Source of the DNA: Pseudomonas sp. TCU-HL1
Lineage (GTDB): Bacteria > Pseudomonadota > Gammaproteobacteria > Pseudomonadales > Pseudomonadaceae
Direction: 5' to 3'
Assembly: GCF_001708505.1 (NCBI RefSeq)
Contig: NZ_CP015992.1
Span: 1,054,001-1,118,000 of the forward strand
DNA length: 64,000 nt
Shown here: positions 8,836 to 17,934 of the stretch, piece by piece
How positions within the stretch are numbered: position 1 is the first letter of the stretch
Layout: each line of letters begins with the position of its first letter
Made by a program: the position numbers and the translations under genes
The notes under the pieces: generated by a model
Told to the model about the DNA's origin: nothing
The model's input: only the letters and a program-made list of their open reading frames with translations
The model's database searches: none

Positions 8836-9927
8836 ATGCGCGTTTTGCTGGTCGGTGGGGGAGCTATCGGGTTGCTGTCTGCATACCTGTTGGCGAAGGA
8901 AGGGCTGGACGTCTGCCTGTTGGACAAAGGCCCCTGCGGTCGTGAGTCGTCCTGGGCTGGCGGCGGGATCGTTTCGCCGCTCTATCCTTGGCGCTATTCC
9001 TCGGCTGTAACGGCTCTGGCGCATTGGTCCCAGGACTTCTACCCGCAGTTCGGCCAGCGCTTGCTCGCTGAAACCGGTATAGACCCCGAAGTCCACGAGA
9101 CGGGCCTGTACTGGCTGGACCTGGACGACGAAGCCGAGGCCCTGGCTTGGGCCGCTCGCGAAGGGCGGCCGCTGGCGCCGATGGCTATAGACCGGGTGCA
9201 CGCTGCCGTGCCGCCGCTAGGGCCGGGCTTCCAGCACGCCATCCACATGGCCGGCGTGGCCAATGTGCGAAATCCGCGGCTGACGCGCGCATTGCGTGAG
9301 GCACTGTTGCGCATGCCGAACGTGACCCTGCATGAGTCGTGCGAGGTGCGGGGCTTCATCCGCGACGGAGGGCGCATTCTCGGGGTGAGCACGACCGAGG
9401 GCGAGGTCCTGGCGGATCGTGTGGTGCTGGCGGCTGGCGCCTGGAGCGGTGAGTTGCTGGCCAACCTTGGTCTGTCCTTGCCGGTGGAGCCGGTGAAGGG
9501 GCAGATGATCCTCTTCAAGTGTACCGAAGACTTCTTGCCGGCCATGGTGTTGGCGAAAGGGCGCTATGCGATCCCGCGCCGTGACGGCCACATCCTGGTG
9601 GGTAGCACCCTGGAACACGTCGGTTTCGACAAGACGCCCACCAGCGAGGCCCTGGAGAGCCTCAAGGCATCCGCTTTCGAGCTGTTGCCGGAACTGGCCA
9701 ATTCCGAGTTGGTAGGGCATTGGGCGGGACTGCGTCCCAGCTCGCCCGAAGGCATTCCCTTCATCGGTCCTGTGCCGGGCGCGAACGGTCTGTGGCTGAA
9801 CTGCGGCCATTACCGCAACGGGCTGGTGCTGGCGCCAGCATCCTGTCGCCTACTGATGGACCTGATGCTTGGCCGCGAGCCGATCATCGACCCGCAGCCC
9901 TATGCGCCGGAGGGGCGTCTGGGCTGA
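8836..9927 (+). CDS. thiO: Glycine/D-amino-acid oxidase family flavoenzyme, ThiO-like
   Basis: An FAD-dependent amine oxidase of 363 residues. The dinucleotide-binding motif LVGGGAIGLLSAYLLAKEG follows the Met, so the ATG at 8836 (GGAG seven bases upstream) is preferred over upstream starts that would add 60 non-conserved residues. Further DAO blocks include SSWAGGGIVSPLYPW, VLAAGAWSG, and the C-terminal HWAGLRPSSPEGIPFIGP with NCGHYRNG. Members oxidise glycine or D-amino acids, and ThiO supplies dehydroglycine for the thiazole of thiamine. It occupies the position of P. aeruginosa PA4548 between the pilin genes and pilR, but here it separates two minor-pilin sets. Confidence 0.88.
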   Translation: MRVLLVGGGAIGLLSAYLLAKEGLDVCLLDKGPCGRESSWAGGGIVSPLYPWRYSSAVTALAHWSQDFYPQFGQRLLAETGIDPEVHETGLYWLDLDDEAEALAWAAREGRPLAPMAIDRVHAAVPPLGPGFQHAIHMAGVANVRNPRLTRALREALLRMPNVTLHESCEVRGFIRDGGRILGVSTTEGEVLADRVVLAAGAWSGELLANLGLSLPVEPVKGQMILFKCTEDFLPAMVLAKGRYAIPRRDGHILVGSTLEHVGFDKTPTSEALESLKASAFELLPELANSELVGHWAGLRPSSPEGIPFIGPVPGANGLWLNCGHYRNGLVLAPASCRLLMDLMLGREPIIDPQPYAPEGRLG

Positions 9928-10201
9928 CGGACGCCTCGGAAGTCGGGCCTGTGCGTGATCGCCGCCGCAGGCGCCGACGGCGCGTTCTTCAGCACGGTCC
10001 TGGCCAATCTTGTGGGCAAGCTCGCAGTTCATAAAACGCGATTTAAAACGGGCGTACCAATCAGCTAATATTCGCGCATACATTGCCGCTGGTCCTTAAT
10101 TCTCGGCCGCTCGTCATGGAAGGTTGGCAAGGTCGGAGCAGGAAGCTTCGTCGCGCGGGCGTCTGCCCGCTCAGGTTCGCACCATCCTTTGAGGGCAGGG
10201 A
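9928..10201 (+). promoter_or_regulatory. Upstream region of minor-pilin operon B with an AlgR-like box
   Basis: This 274-base region lies between thiO and operon B. A CCGCTCGTC at 10107-10115 differs by one base from the AlgR box CCGTTCGTC. In P. aeruginosa AlgR activates the fimU operon, so the position fits, but one near-match is weak evidence. A TAATATT at about 10066 could be a -10 element. The rest is a GC-rich leader before the ATG at 10202. Confidence 0.35.
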
Positions 10202-10669
10202 ATGTCGCAGCGAGGATTCACGCTGATCGAACTGATGGTCACGCTTGTCGTGCTCGCAGTATTGATCGGGTTGGCAGCACCAAATCTTTCCCAGATGCTT
10301 CGCGAGAACCAGGCAGCGGCAGAGCTTGATGCGTTCTCCGGCATGCTCAACTATGCGCGCCGCGAAGCAGTCCAGGGAGCGCAGACCATCAGGTTGAAGG
10401 GGCCGCTGGCAGTCGATGGCAGCTGGCAGTTGTTGCGTGAGCGGGACAGCCTGGAACTACGCCGTTTCCCTCCCCTGAACTCATTGGCGGTCACCCCGGC
10501 AGGTCTGCAAAACATCCTCTTCGACTCGCAGGGCCGCCTGGTGAGCGCGGCCAGGATGGCGCTCACCCTGACGGCGAAGGATACATCGCTGCGCTGCGCC
10601 GCCTTCAATCGCAGTGTTTCCATTGAACTGTCCGGTTCGATTTCTCTGCAGAGGGGAAGCTGCAAATGA
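10202..10669 (+). CDS. fimU: Type IV minor pilin FimU (GspH family), set B
   Basis: A 155-residue prepilin with a very short leader (MSQRG) before FTLIELMVTLVVLAVLIGLAAP, with Glu at +5. The segment ELDAFSGMLNYARREAVQGAQTIRL is the GspH/FimU helix, and the C-terminus keeps two cysteines. It is first in operon B and overlaps pilV by four bases, the position of fimU in P. aeruginosa. PAO1 has fimT and fimU side by side here; only one GspH gene is present in this set. Confidence 0.87.
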   Translation: MSQRGFTLIELMVTLVVLAVLIGLAAPNLSQMLRENQAAAELDAFSGMLNYARREAVQGAQTIRLKGPLAVDGSWQLLRERDSLELRRFPPLNSLAVTPAGLQNILFDSQGRLVSAARMALTLTAKDTSLRCAAFNRSVSIELSGSISLQRGSCK

Positions 10670-11103
10670 GTGCGTCGTACCAGCGAGGAGCCTCACTCAT
10701 CGAAGTTCTGGTTGCAGTGCTCCTTTTCTCTATTGGTGTGCTGGGTCTGGCAGCCATGCAGCTCACCGCGCTGAAGGCGAACCAGCTCGCGTCCGTACGC
10801 TCCCATGCGACCTTCCTGGCCTACGAGATGGCTGATCGCATGCGCGCCGCGCGAGGAGATGCGCAGGCGGGGTTCTACAACCTGGCGGTCGGCGCCGCCT
10901 TAGCCTGTGATCCTGCGCGGGAAACCTGCCTGCCTTTCCAGCGGGACCTGGCGGAATGGCGCGCCAACCTTGCCAGGCAACTGCCGGAAGGGAATGGCGG
11001 CGTGGTGCAGAACGGAGGTCGCTTCACGGTCATCGTGCAATGGAACGAGGAGCGGGTGGGCGGAAGCGCCGCCCAGCAATTCTCCTTCGTCACGCAGATT
11101 TGA
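10666..11103 (+). CDS. pilV: Type IV minor pilin PilV, set B
   Basis: PilV of 145 residues, shorter than the 190-residue set A copy. The leader MSASYQRG precedes ASLIEVLVAVLLFSIGVLGLAAMQL, with Glu at +5 and the PilV IGVLG motif. The paired cysteines CDPARETC are probably disulfide-bonded. The ATG overlaps the fimU stop by four bases and pilW follows after 10 bases, so it belongs to operon B. Role as in set A: core priming pilin. Confidence 0.87.
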   Translation: MSASYQRGASLIEVLVAVLLFSIGVLGLAAMQLTALKANQLASVRSHATFLAYEMADRMRAARGDAQAGFYNLAVGAALACDPARETCLPFQRDLAEWRANLARQLPEGNGGVVQNGGRFTVIVQWNEERVGGSAAQQFSFVTQI

Positions 11104-11113
11104 CGGGGTGCAC

Positions 11114-12145
11114 ATGCGCAAGCAACGCGGCTTGAGCCTGGTGGAGCTGATGGTGGCCATGGCGATTGGTCTGGTCATCAGCCTGGCGGTCCTCCAGGTC
11201 TTCATCAGCAACAAGAACACCTTCCTTCTCCGGGGGGCAGCGGGAAACCTGCAGGAAAACGGACGCTTCGCCCTGCAATACCTCGCCGCCGAACTGCGCC
11301 CAGCGGGCGTTGGGGTGGGAGCCCGGCTTGATGAGGACGACATCTGCGTGGTGGCCGCCAAAGGCGACACGGGGGAATGGAGCGCCATGAATCGTCCCAT
11401 CTGGGGACGGCGCATCACGGCAACCGGGGAGCTTGGGGCGGTAGGCACCGACCAGTTGGCGATCTTCGCCAATGACGGTTGCGAGTCCTTCCTCACTCCC
11501 GGCGAGCTGCTCAAGCCGTCGCTCAATGCGAATCTCAAGGTCACGGCCTATTGCCCAAGCATGCAGCAGGATCATGCCGTGATGGTGCAGGACATGGAGA
11601 AGGCGGTGGTCATCCGCATCACCAACAAACCGAATTCGTCGGGTTCTGGCCAGGTGACACTGACCCATGCTGCGAGCACCAATGACAAGAACGCCAAATG
11701 CGGTGGCTTCAAATTCTCGGATATCCAATTCAACAGCCCAGCGCGGGTGGTGGGCTTCGCCTACAGGACCTTTTACGTGGCGGATACCGGCCGCGTCACG
11801 GCAAACGGACAGCCCATCCGTGCATTGTTTGTCCGCGATGCGGCGCAGGTTCCAGCGCAGACTAACGAGGTCGTGGAAGGCGTGGAGTCGCTGCGCACCA
11901 GTTTCGGCGTGGCGGCGAACAACAGTATCGGTGTGCAGACCTACCTAAGCCCGGCCGAGGTGGAAGCAGCGAACCGATGGGGTGATGTCCGCACGGTGAA
12001 GATCGATCTGTTGCTGGCCAGCAATGAGCGAGTGGCGGGAGCTCTGGACCAGGCTGTCCAGTTCGGGGGGGCGGCAGTGGTGGCGGATGGGCGCCTGCGC
12101 CAGGTATTCAGCACAGTAGTGGCCCTACGCAATCGGGTTGACTGA
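11114..12145 (+). CDS. pilW: Type IV minor pilin PilW, set B
   Basis: PilW, 343 residues from the ATG at 11114. The leader MRKQRG precedes LSLVELMVAMAIGLVISLAVLQVFI, with Glu at +5. An in-frame GTG at 11108 would add only two residues. The conserved block VVEGVESLRTSFGV matches the PilW segment also seen in set A. The long open frame upstream overlaps pilV out of frame and is not coding. It is followed by pilX after 16 bases. Confidence 0.88.
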   Translation: MRKQRGLSLVELMVAMAIGLVISLAVLQVFISNKNTFLLRGAAGNLQENGRFALQYLAAELRPAGVGVGARLDEDDICVVAAKGDTGEWSAMNRPIWGRRITATGELGAVGTDQLAIFANDGCESFLTPGELLKPSLNANLKVTAYCPSMQQDHAVMVQDMEKAVVIRITNKPNSSGSGQVTLTHAASTNDKNAKCGGFKFSDIQFNSPARVVGFAYRTFYVADTGRVTANGQPIRALFVRDAAQVPAQTNEVVEGVESLRTSFGVAANNSIGVQTYLSPAEVEAANRWGDVRTVKIDLLLASNERVAGALDQAVQFGGAAVVADGRLRQVFSTVVALRNRVD

Positions 12146-12161
12146 TGAGGCAAGGATAAGC

Positions 12162-12674
12162 ATGCAAAAGCAAAAAGGAGCAGTGCTGCTGGTTTGCCTG
12201 ATCGCACTCCTGGCACTCACCGTGTTGGGGGTTACGGCGATGTCCGGCAGCACCCTGCAGGAGCGTATGGCCGGCGGCGCGCGGGACTACAACGTGGCGT
12301 TCCAGGCGGCCGAGAGCGCCTTGCGGGTGGGCGAGGCCTATGTGCGACAGCAGGTGGAAGCCAGCGTCGATCCTACCCAACTGTTCCTGGCGAGGACCGA
12401 TTGCCCGACGGTGACGGCTACGCAATGGACCCCTCCCGCCGAACTTCACAACAAACCGCGGCAGCCGGTCTGTCAGGTTCGCAACTTTTATGGAGCGTCG
12501 GGCGGCGCGACCAGCTTCGTCTGCGAAACCGACGGTTCGATTGCCGAGAACCGGGCGTTCGATTGCCTGAGCCGGACCTATCTGTTCAACGTCGAGGCCA
12601 CCGGTTACGCCGGCGGGGATGCCGAAGTGCACCTGCGCTCCACCGTGGCCATTGCCATCCGCAGCCAGAACTGA
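12162..12674 (+). CDS. pilX: Type IV minor pilin PilX, set B
   Basis: PilX of 170 residues. The leader MQKQKG precedes AVLLVCLIALLALTVLGVTAMS, lacking Glu at +5 as tip pilins do. The block MAGGARDYNVAFQAAESALRVGE is the PilX family signature. The ATG at 12162 follows an AAGGATAAG site and gives the short basic leader expected, unlike the start at 12138. The gap to pilY1 is 16 bases. Confidence 0.87.
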   Translation: MQKQKGAVLLVCLIALLALTVLGVTAMSGSTLQERMAGGARDYNVAFQAAESALRVGEAYVRQQVEASVDPTQLFLARTDCPTVTATQWTPPAELHNKPRQPVCQVRNFYGASGGATSFVCETDGSIAENRAFDCLSRTYLFNVEATGYAGGDAEVHLRSTVAIAIRSQN

Positions 12675-12690
12675 TCGAAGGAAGACACGG

Positions 12691-15600
12691 ATGATCCGCT
12701 CGAAATATGCGTTTGCGGTACGGGCACTGGTGGCCGGCCTGCTGACTTTTGTGGTCAGCCACAGTGCCCTGGCAGCATTCGTGCCTGGGCAGGTTCCGTT
12801 GAACCTGGGTGGCCAGGTCGAGCCCAACCTCATGTTCATCCTGGATGATTCGGGCTCGATGCGCTGGGGCTTCCTCCCGGATGAGCTCAAGCCCGCGTAT
12901 CTGGAGCGCACGGGCGGATGGTACGAGCGGCGGGAGTGCACGGGGCGGGGCAGCTATGCCGGCAAGAACCTGCATTTCTGCTCGAAGGCAAGTCATCGCT
13001 ACCTGGCTTCCAGCCACCTGAACAAGTCCTACTACAACCCGGCCGTACAGTACCTGCCGCCAGTCAAGAGCGACGGCCAACGCTATGCCAACGCAACCTT
13101 CGTGGCCGCATTCGTGGATGGTTATACGGGGGGGCAGACGGTCAACCTCGGCAATGACTACATGGCGATCATGGATGACTACTTTTCGCCCAATAGCTAT
13201 GAGTGCTTGAACAGGCGTTGCAGCAACGTCGAGTACTACAACGGTTTTGCCGTGGGGGCGGAGAGTGGCGCTGGTGCCGCTTTCTATTACGAATTTGTCG
13301 GAGGGGGTAGCTGTGCCAGCAATCCTCGCCAGGATGCCTGCTATGCCGAGCGTAGCGTGGGCGCCGCCGAGCAGCAGAACTTCGCCAACTGGTTCTCCTA
13401 CTATCGGACTCGCATCATGTCGGCCAAGGCCGGGGTCAGCCAGGCGTTTTCCGCGCTTCCCGGGGACATCCGGGTTGGTTATGGCGCGATCAACCTGACC
13501 GATACCCTGGCGCGCGGCGTACGTCGATTCGAGGGGACCGGGCGCTCCGAGTTCTATGACTGGCTGTTTGCGGCCAACGCCTCAGGGGGTACGCCCCTGC
13601 GCAAGGCGCTGGGTGATGCAGGCGAATATTACTCGCGCAAGGACGAGTCGGGGCCCTGGAGTTCGACGCCGGGCCAGACCGGCGGCAAGGAATATGCCTG
13701 CCGCCAGAGCTACACCATCCTGACCACGGACGGATACTGGAACGGTGACGCGGCCTCCAGGGAGGGCGCGCGCGTCAACGTGGATAACAGCAACGGCCCG
13801 ACCATCAGCGGACCAGATGGGCAGAGCTATCGTTATGTGCCCAAGGCGCCTTTCAGCGACAGCTCGGAGAACACCCTGGCGGACGTCGCCATGTACTACT
13901 GGAGTCGTGACCTGCATAACACCCTGGCCAACCGTGTGCCGACCGATCCGGCCGACCCGGCGTTCTGGCAGCACATGGTGACCTTCGGGGTCGGTCTGGG
14001 CATGAGCGGGACCGTCGACCCGCAGGCCGCGTTCGCCGCCGTCAAGAATGGCGCTTCGGTGACCTGGCCAAGCCCGACCGGCAGCGAGCCGGCGAAGCTG
14101 GATGACCTGTTGCACGCGGCGGTGAATGGTCGGGGTGGTTTCTTCAGCGCCCAGGACCCGCAGCAGTTCGCCAGCGCCCTGGGTGAGACCCTGGCGTCGA
14201 TCAGCGATCGTACCGGGTCGAACACCTCGGCCGTGCCCAATGCCCGCCGTCTGGACAGCAACACCCTGGTCTACGAGGCCTTCTATACCAGTTCGGACTG
14301 GTCCGGAAAGTTGCTGGCGAAAAAGCCCATGCAGACCAGCGCCGGCATCGTTTTCGAGGAGGTCTGGGAGGCGGGGCAGAAGTTGGGGCTCAGCTCGCGT
14401 AGCCTGTTCACCCACGATGGCGCGGCGGGCACCAACCATGGCCAGGCATTGAACTGGAGCAGCCTTAGCGCAGCGCTCAAGGTGCATTTCAACGACGATG
14501 AGGCGCTGTTCAACTACCTGATGGGCAGCCGCACGAACGAGGCGCCGGCCGGCAGGAGGTTCCGCAAGCGCGCCACCCTGCTCGGCGATATCGTCAACTC
14601 CACCCTGGTGTTGGCTAACAAGCAGGACTGGGGCTTCCATGGGCGGGTACCCGTAGCGAGCGGCGAGCAGACCTACGCCGAGTTCGTCGCCGCCAAGTCG
14701 AGCAAGCCACCGGTGCTGTTCGTCGGCGCCAACGATGGCTTCCTGCACGCCTTCAACGCCAACAATGGCAATGAATTGTTCGCCTACATGCCCAACGGCG
14801 TCTTGGGTAACGTCAAGCTCCTGGCCAATAGCGACTACAAGCACCGCTACTTCGTTGATGGGAAGCTGCACATCCGCGATGCCCGTCTCAATGGTGCATG
14901 GCGTACCGTGCTCCTGGGTAGCCTCGGGGCCGGTGGGAAAAGCGTCTTCGCCCTGGACGTCACGGACACCTCCGGCACGGGCTTCAGTGCCAGCAAGGTG
15001 CTGTGGGAAATCAAGGATGATGCCGATCTGGGCTACAACTTCGGCGAGCCATTGGTTGGGCGCATGAAGGACGGCAGTTGGGCGGCGATCTTCGGTAATG
15101 GACACGGCAGCACCAATGATGACTCGGTGTTGTTCGTCGTCGATCTGGCTACCGGTGCTGTGAACAAGATTCGTGCGGGCCAGGCCACGGGCGGCCTGTC
15201 CAGCCCGTCCTTCGTGTATGCCACCGACAGCTCGGGCAACATCTACGTGAAGGATGTGTATGCCGGCGATCTGAGCGGAAACCTGTGGAAGTTCAACCTC
15301 AAGGGCAATGGTTCCGGTGTTGGCGATTTCGAGGTCAGCCTGAGCTCAGGCAACAAACCGCAGCCGCTGTACGTTGCTACAGATACCGCGGGCACGCGCC
15401 AACCGATCACCGTCAAGCCGGAAATCGCCTACCACCCGGATGGCGTGTCGCAGGGCGTCGTCGTCTACTTCGGCACCGGCCGGCTCTATACCGCGAGTGA
15501 CGTGGTCGACGCGTCCAAACAGAGCCTCTACGGCATCTGGGACAAGCTGGCGAGCAACGGCTCCTCCACCGCTTTCAGTGGCCGTTCGAACCTTGACCAG

Positions 15601-16116
15601 CGCTCGATCCTGTTCGAGGGCGAGGCCTTCGATCGGGATGTGCGGGTACTCGACGCACCGGCCACCGCCATGGACTGGAGCAACAAGCGTGGCTGGTATC
15701 TCGATCTGACCTCTCCGGTCAAAGGTGCCCAGGGCGAGCGGGTCATTTTCGCTCCGCGCATCCTGCTCAATCGACTGGTCATCGAAACCGCCATTCCGTC
15801 TTCCGACCCCTGCCTGGCTGGTGGCTCCGGCTGGACAATGGTGCTCGACCTGGCGACTGGCGGGCGGCTCAACTATGTCCTGCTGGACCTCAACAAGGAT
15901 GGCAAGTTCACCGACGCGGACATGGTCACCGTCGGTGACCAGAAGCTTCCACCGTCCGGTATCGGATCTTCCGGAAGCATACCGACAGGTTCGTTCGACC
16001 TGATCGACCCGCAGAAGTACTGGTTGTGCCGAGGCACGGGCGTGGATGACTGCATTCCGGCCGCCAATACCATCAATGTTCTCGAAGGCCGTCAGTCCTG
16101 GAACCAGATTCGATGA
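12691..16116 (+). CDS. pilY1: PilY1 pilus-tip adhesin/mechanosensor, set B
   Basis: PilY1 of 1141 residues, close to the P. aeruginosa protein. The signal peptide covers residues 1-29 (SHSALA). A von Willebrand A-like domain follows with an intact MIDAS motif D52-D-S-G-S (MFILDDSGSMRWG). The C-terminal beta-propeller begins near residue 670 (VLFVGANDGFLHAFNANNG), and a calcium loop DLNKDGKFTDAD lies around residue 1066, the site that controls pilus extension and retraction in P. aeruginosa. The ATG at 12691 gives the signal peptide at the N-terminus. It overlaps pilE by four bases. No pilY2 gene lies between them, unlike PAO1. Confidence 0.93.
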   Translation: MIRSKYAFAVRALVAGLLTFVVSHSALAAFVPGQVPLNLGGQVEPNLMFILDDSGSMRWGFLPDELKPAYLERTGGWYERRECTGRGSYAGKNLHFCSKASHRYLASSHLNKSYYNPAVQYLPPVKSDGQRYANATFVAAFVDGYTGGQTVNLGNDYMAIMDDYFSPNSYECLNRRCSNVEYYNGFAVGAESGAGAAFYYEFVGGGSCASNPRQDACYAERSVGAAEQQNFANWFSYYRTRIMSAKAGVSQAFSALPGDIRVGYGAINLTDTLARGVRRFEGTGRSEFYDWLFAANASGGTPLRKALGDAGEYYSRKDESGPWSSTPGQTGGKEYACRQSYTILTTDGYWNGDAASREGARVNVDNSNGPTISGPDGQSYRYVPKAPFSDSSENTLADVAMYYWSRDLHNTLANRVPTDPADPAFWQHMVTFGVGLGMSGTVDPQAAFAAVKNGASVTWPSPTGSEPAKLDDLLHAAVNGRGGFFSAQDPQQFASALGETLASISDRTGSNTSAVPNARRLDSNTLVYEAFYTSSDWSGKLLAKKPMQTSAGIVFEEVWEAGQKLGLSSRSLFTHDGAAGTNHGQALNWSSLSAALKVHFNDDEALFNYLMGSRTNEAPAGRRFRKRATLLGDIVNSTLVLANKQDWGFHGRVPVASGEQTYAEFVAAKSSKPPVLFVGANDGFLHAFNANNGNELFAYMPNGVLGNVKLLANSDYKHRYFVDGKLHIRDARLNGAWRTVLLGSLGAGGKSVFALDVTDTSGTGFSASKVLWEIKDDADLGYNFGEPLVGRMKDGSWAAIFGNGHGSTNDDSVLFVVDLATGAVNKIRAGQATGGLSSPSFVYATDSSGNIYVKDVYAGDLSGNLWKFNLKGNGSGVGDFEVSLSSGNKPQPLYVATDTAGTRQPITVKPEIAYHPDGVSQGVVVYFGTGRLYTASDVVDASKQSLYGIWDKLASNGSSTAFSGRSNLDQRSILFEGEAFDRDVRVLDAPATAMDWSNKRGWYLDLTSPVKGAQGERVIFAPRILLNRLVIETAIPSSDPCLAGGSGWTMVLDLATGGRLNYVLLDLNKDGKFTDADMVTVGDQKLPPSGIGSSGSIPTGSFDLIDPQKYWLCRGTGVDDCIPAANTINVLEGRQSWNQIR

Positions 16117-16529
16117 AAAGCAGCAAGGCGTTCACCCTGATTGAGCTGATGATCGTGCTAGTGGTAATCGGCATCCTTGCCGCGATCGCGTATCCCAACT
16201 ACACCGAGTATGTGCGGCGGGGCAAGCGGGCCGAGGTGAAGGCCGCCTTGATGGAGGGTGCGCAGGCGCTGGAGCGCTATTACTCCACCCACGGCTCCTA
16301 CCTGGGCGCCGAAGGCAACCTTGCCGATACCTTTGCTGCCCAGGCGCCAGCTTCGGGGGCGGCCAACTACACCATCGCCGCCCAAGGTGCCCCGGCCGCT
16401 ACCACCTACCAGCTGCGGGCTACCCGCGCCGGCAGCATGGCCAATGATCCGTGCGGCGACTTCCAGCTCAGCCACACCGGCGAGCGTACGCTGGCCAATG
16501 CCACGCGCACGGCGGCCCAGTGCTGGTAG
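16113..16529 (+). CDS. pilE: Type IV minor pilin PilE, set B
   Basis: PilE of 138 residues. The N-terminus is MKSSKA followed by FTLIELMIVLVVIGILAAIAYPNY. The residue before the cleavage site is Ala, not the usual Gly; all other prepilins in this window have Gly there. The body RRGKRAEVKAALMEGAQALERYYSTHGSY and the C-terminal Cys-Trp are typical of PilE/PilA-like minor pilins. The ATG overlaps the pilY1 stop, so it is the last gene of operon B. It is followed after 65 bases by the convergent pilR. Confidence 0.88.
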   Translation: MKSSKAFTLIELMIVLVVIGILAAIAYPNYTEYVRRGKRAEVKAALMEGAQALERYYSTHGSYLGAEGNLADTFAAQAPASGAANYTIAAQGAPAATTYQLRATRAGSMANDPCGDFQLSHTGERTLANATRTAAQCW

Positions 16530-16594
16530 TGGGGCGCCGCCTTCCCGGACGGGCTACTTGACGGTACGTTCGCCTGGAGCGGCGGCGCTGGGCG

Positions 16595-17932
16595 TCAGTC
16601 GATGCCCAGCTTCTTCAGGCGATAGCGCATCGAGCGGAAGGTCAGGCCCAGGCGCTGTGCCGCGGCGGTGCGGTTCCAGCGGGTTTCTTCGAGGGCCTGC
16701 ATGATTAGCTTGCGTTCGATGTCTTCCAGATAGTCTTCCAGGTTGTCGATCTGCGCCAGGTTGGCCTCGCCGCCTTCTGCCGCGCCGCTGGCATCGGCCA
16801 GGCGCAGGTCGCGTGCCTGGATCTGGTCGTCCTCGCACAGGGTGTAGGCGCGCTCGAGCATGTTCTCCAGCTCCCGGACGTTGCCGGGGAAGCGGTAGCA
16901 CTTGAGCTTGTCCAGCGCTTCGGGGGAGAGGCTTGCCGCTGGCAGCCCGCTCTGCTGGGTCAGACGCTTGAGCATGGTTTCCGTCAGCAGCGGGATGTCT
17001 TCGCGGCGCTCGCGCAGCGGCGGCACGCTGAGTTCGATGACATTGAGGCGGTAATAGAGGTCCTGGCGGAAGCGGCCTGCCGCGACTTCGGCAGCGAGGT
17101 CCTTGTGGGTAGCGCTAAGGATGCGCACGTCCACGCCCCCTTCCAGCTGGCCGCCCACCGCGCGCACGGCCTTCTCCTGGATGGCGCGCAACAGTTTCAC
17201 CTGCATCGCCAGCGGCAGGTCGGCCACTTCGTCGAGGAAGAGGGTGCCGCCATTGGCGGCCTGGAACAGACCCTGTTTGTCTTCCACGGCGCCGGTGAAG
17301 CTGCCTTTCTTGTGGCCGAAGAATTCGCTTTCCATGAGCTCCGACGGGATGGCGCCACAGTTGACCGGCACGAAGGGACGCTCGGCACGCGGGCCCTGAT
17401 CATGGATCAGTCGCGCCACCAGCTCCTTGCCGCTGCCGGACTCGCCGCTGATGTACACCGGCGCCTGGCTGCGGGCGAGCTTCTGGATCTGCTTGCGCAG
17501 GGCGGTCATGGGCGGCGAAGTGCCCAGCAGGCGGCCGTCCACTGGGACTTCGCCGTCTTCCGGGGTGCTCAGGCGCAGGGCAGTGTTGACCAGTTCCCGC
17601 AGACGGCCGAGATCGACCGGCTTGGTGACGAAATCGAAGGCGCCGGCCTTGAGGGCGTTCACCGCGGTATCGAGGCTGCCATAGGCGGTGATCATCGCCA
17701 CCGGGACCATGGGGTGGCGCTGCTGGATGTACTGCACCAGTTCCAGCCCGGTCCCATCGGGCAGGCGCATGTCGGTCAGGCACAGGTCGAAGGGTTCCCG
17801 TGCCAGCCACTCGCGGGCCTCCTTTATGTTGCGGGCGCTGCGGGTGTCGAGCTTCATCCGTCCGAGGGTGATTTCCAGCAGTTCGCGGATATCGGGCTCG
17901 TCGTCGACGATCAGGGCTCTCTGTCGGGTCAT
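16595..17932 (-). CDS. pilR: Type IV pilus response regulator PilR (NtrC family)
   Basis: PilR activates sigma-54 transcription of pilA when phosphorylated by PilS. The 445-residue protein has a receiver domain (acidic DDE near 10-12, phospho-acceptor D54 in CLTDMRLPDG), an AAA+ sigma-54 activator domain (Walker A GESGSGKE; the GAFTGA loop reads GSFTGA) and a Fis-type helix-turn-helix at the C-terminus (RWNRTAAAQRLGLTFRSMR). It is encoded two bases downstream of pilS on the same strand. A candidate target is the sigma-54 promoter at 43080. No anomaly. Confidence 0.96.
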   Translation of the reverse strand: MTRQRALIVDDEPDIRELLEITLGRMKLDTRSARNIKEAREWLAREPFDLCLTDMRLPDGTGLELVQYIQQRHPMVPVAMITAYGSLDTAVNALKAGAFDFVTKPVDLGRLRELVNTALRLSTPEDGEVPVDGRLLGTSPPMTALRKQIQKLARSQAPVYISGESGSGKELVARLIHDQGPRAERPFVPVNCGAIPSELMESEFFGHKKGSFTGAVEDKQGLFQAANGGTLFLDEVADLPLAMQVKLLRAIQEKAVRAVGGQLEGGVDVRILSATHKDLAAEVAAGRFRQDLYYRLNVIELSVPPLRERREDIPLLTETMLKRLTQQSGLPAASLSPEALDKLKCYRFPGNVRELENMLERAYTLCEDDQIQARDLRLADASGAAEGGEANLAQIDNLEDYLEDIERKLIMQALEETRWNRTAAAQRLGLTFRSMRYRLKKLGID

Positions 17933-17934
17933 GG

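Noticed and set aside
10107..10115. A firm AlgR-binding site before operon B.
   Set aside because: Only one near-match to the box was found, so it is kept as a weak note inside the upstream-region entry rather than a separate site.
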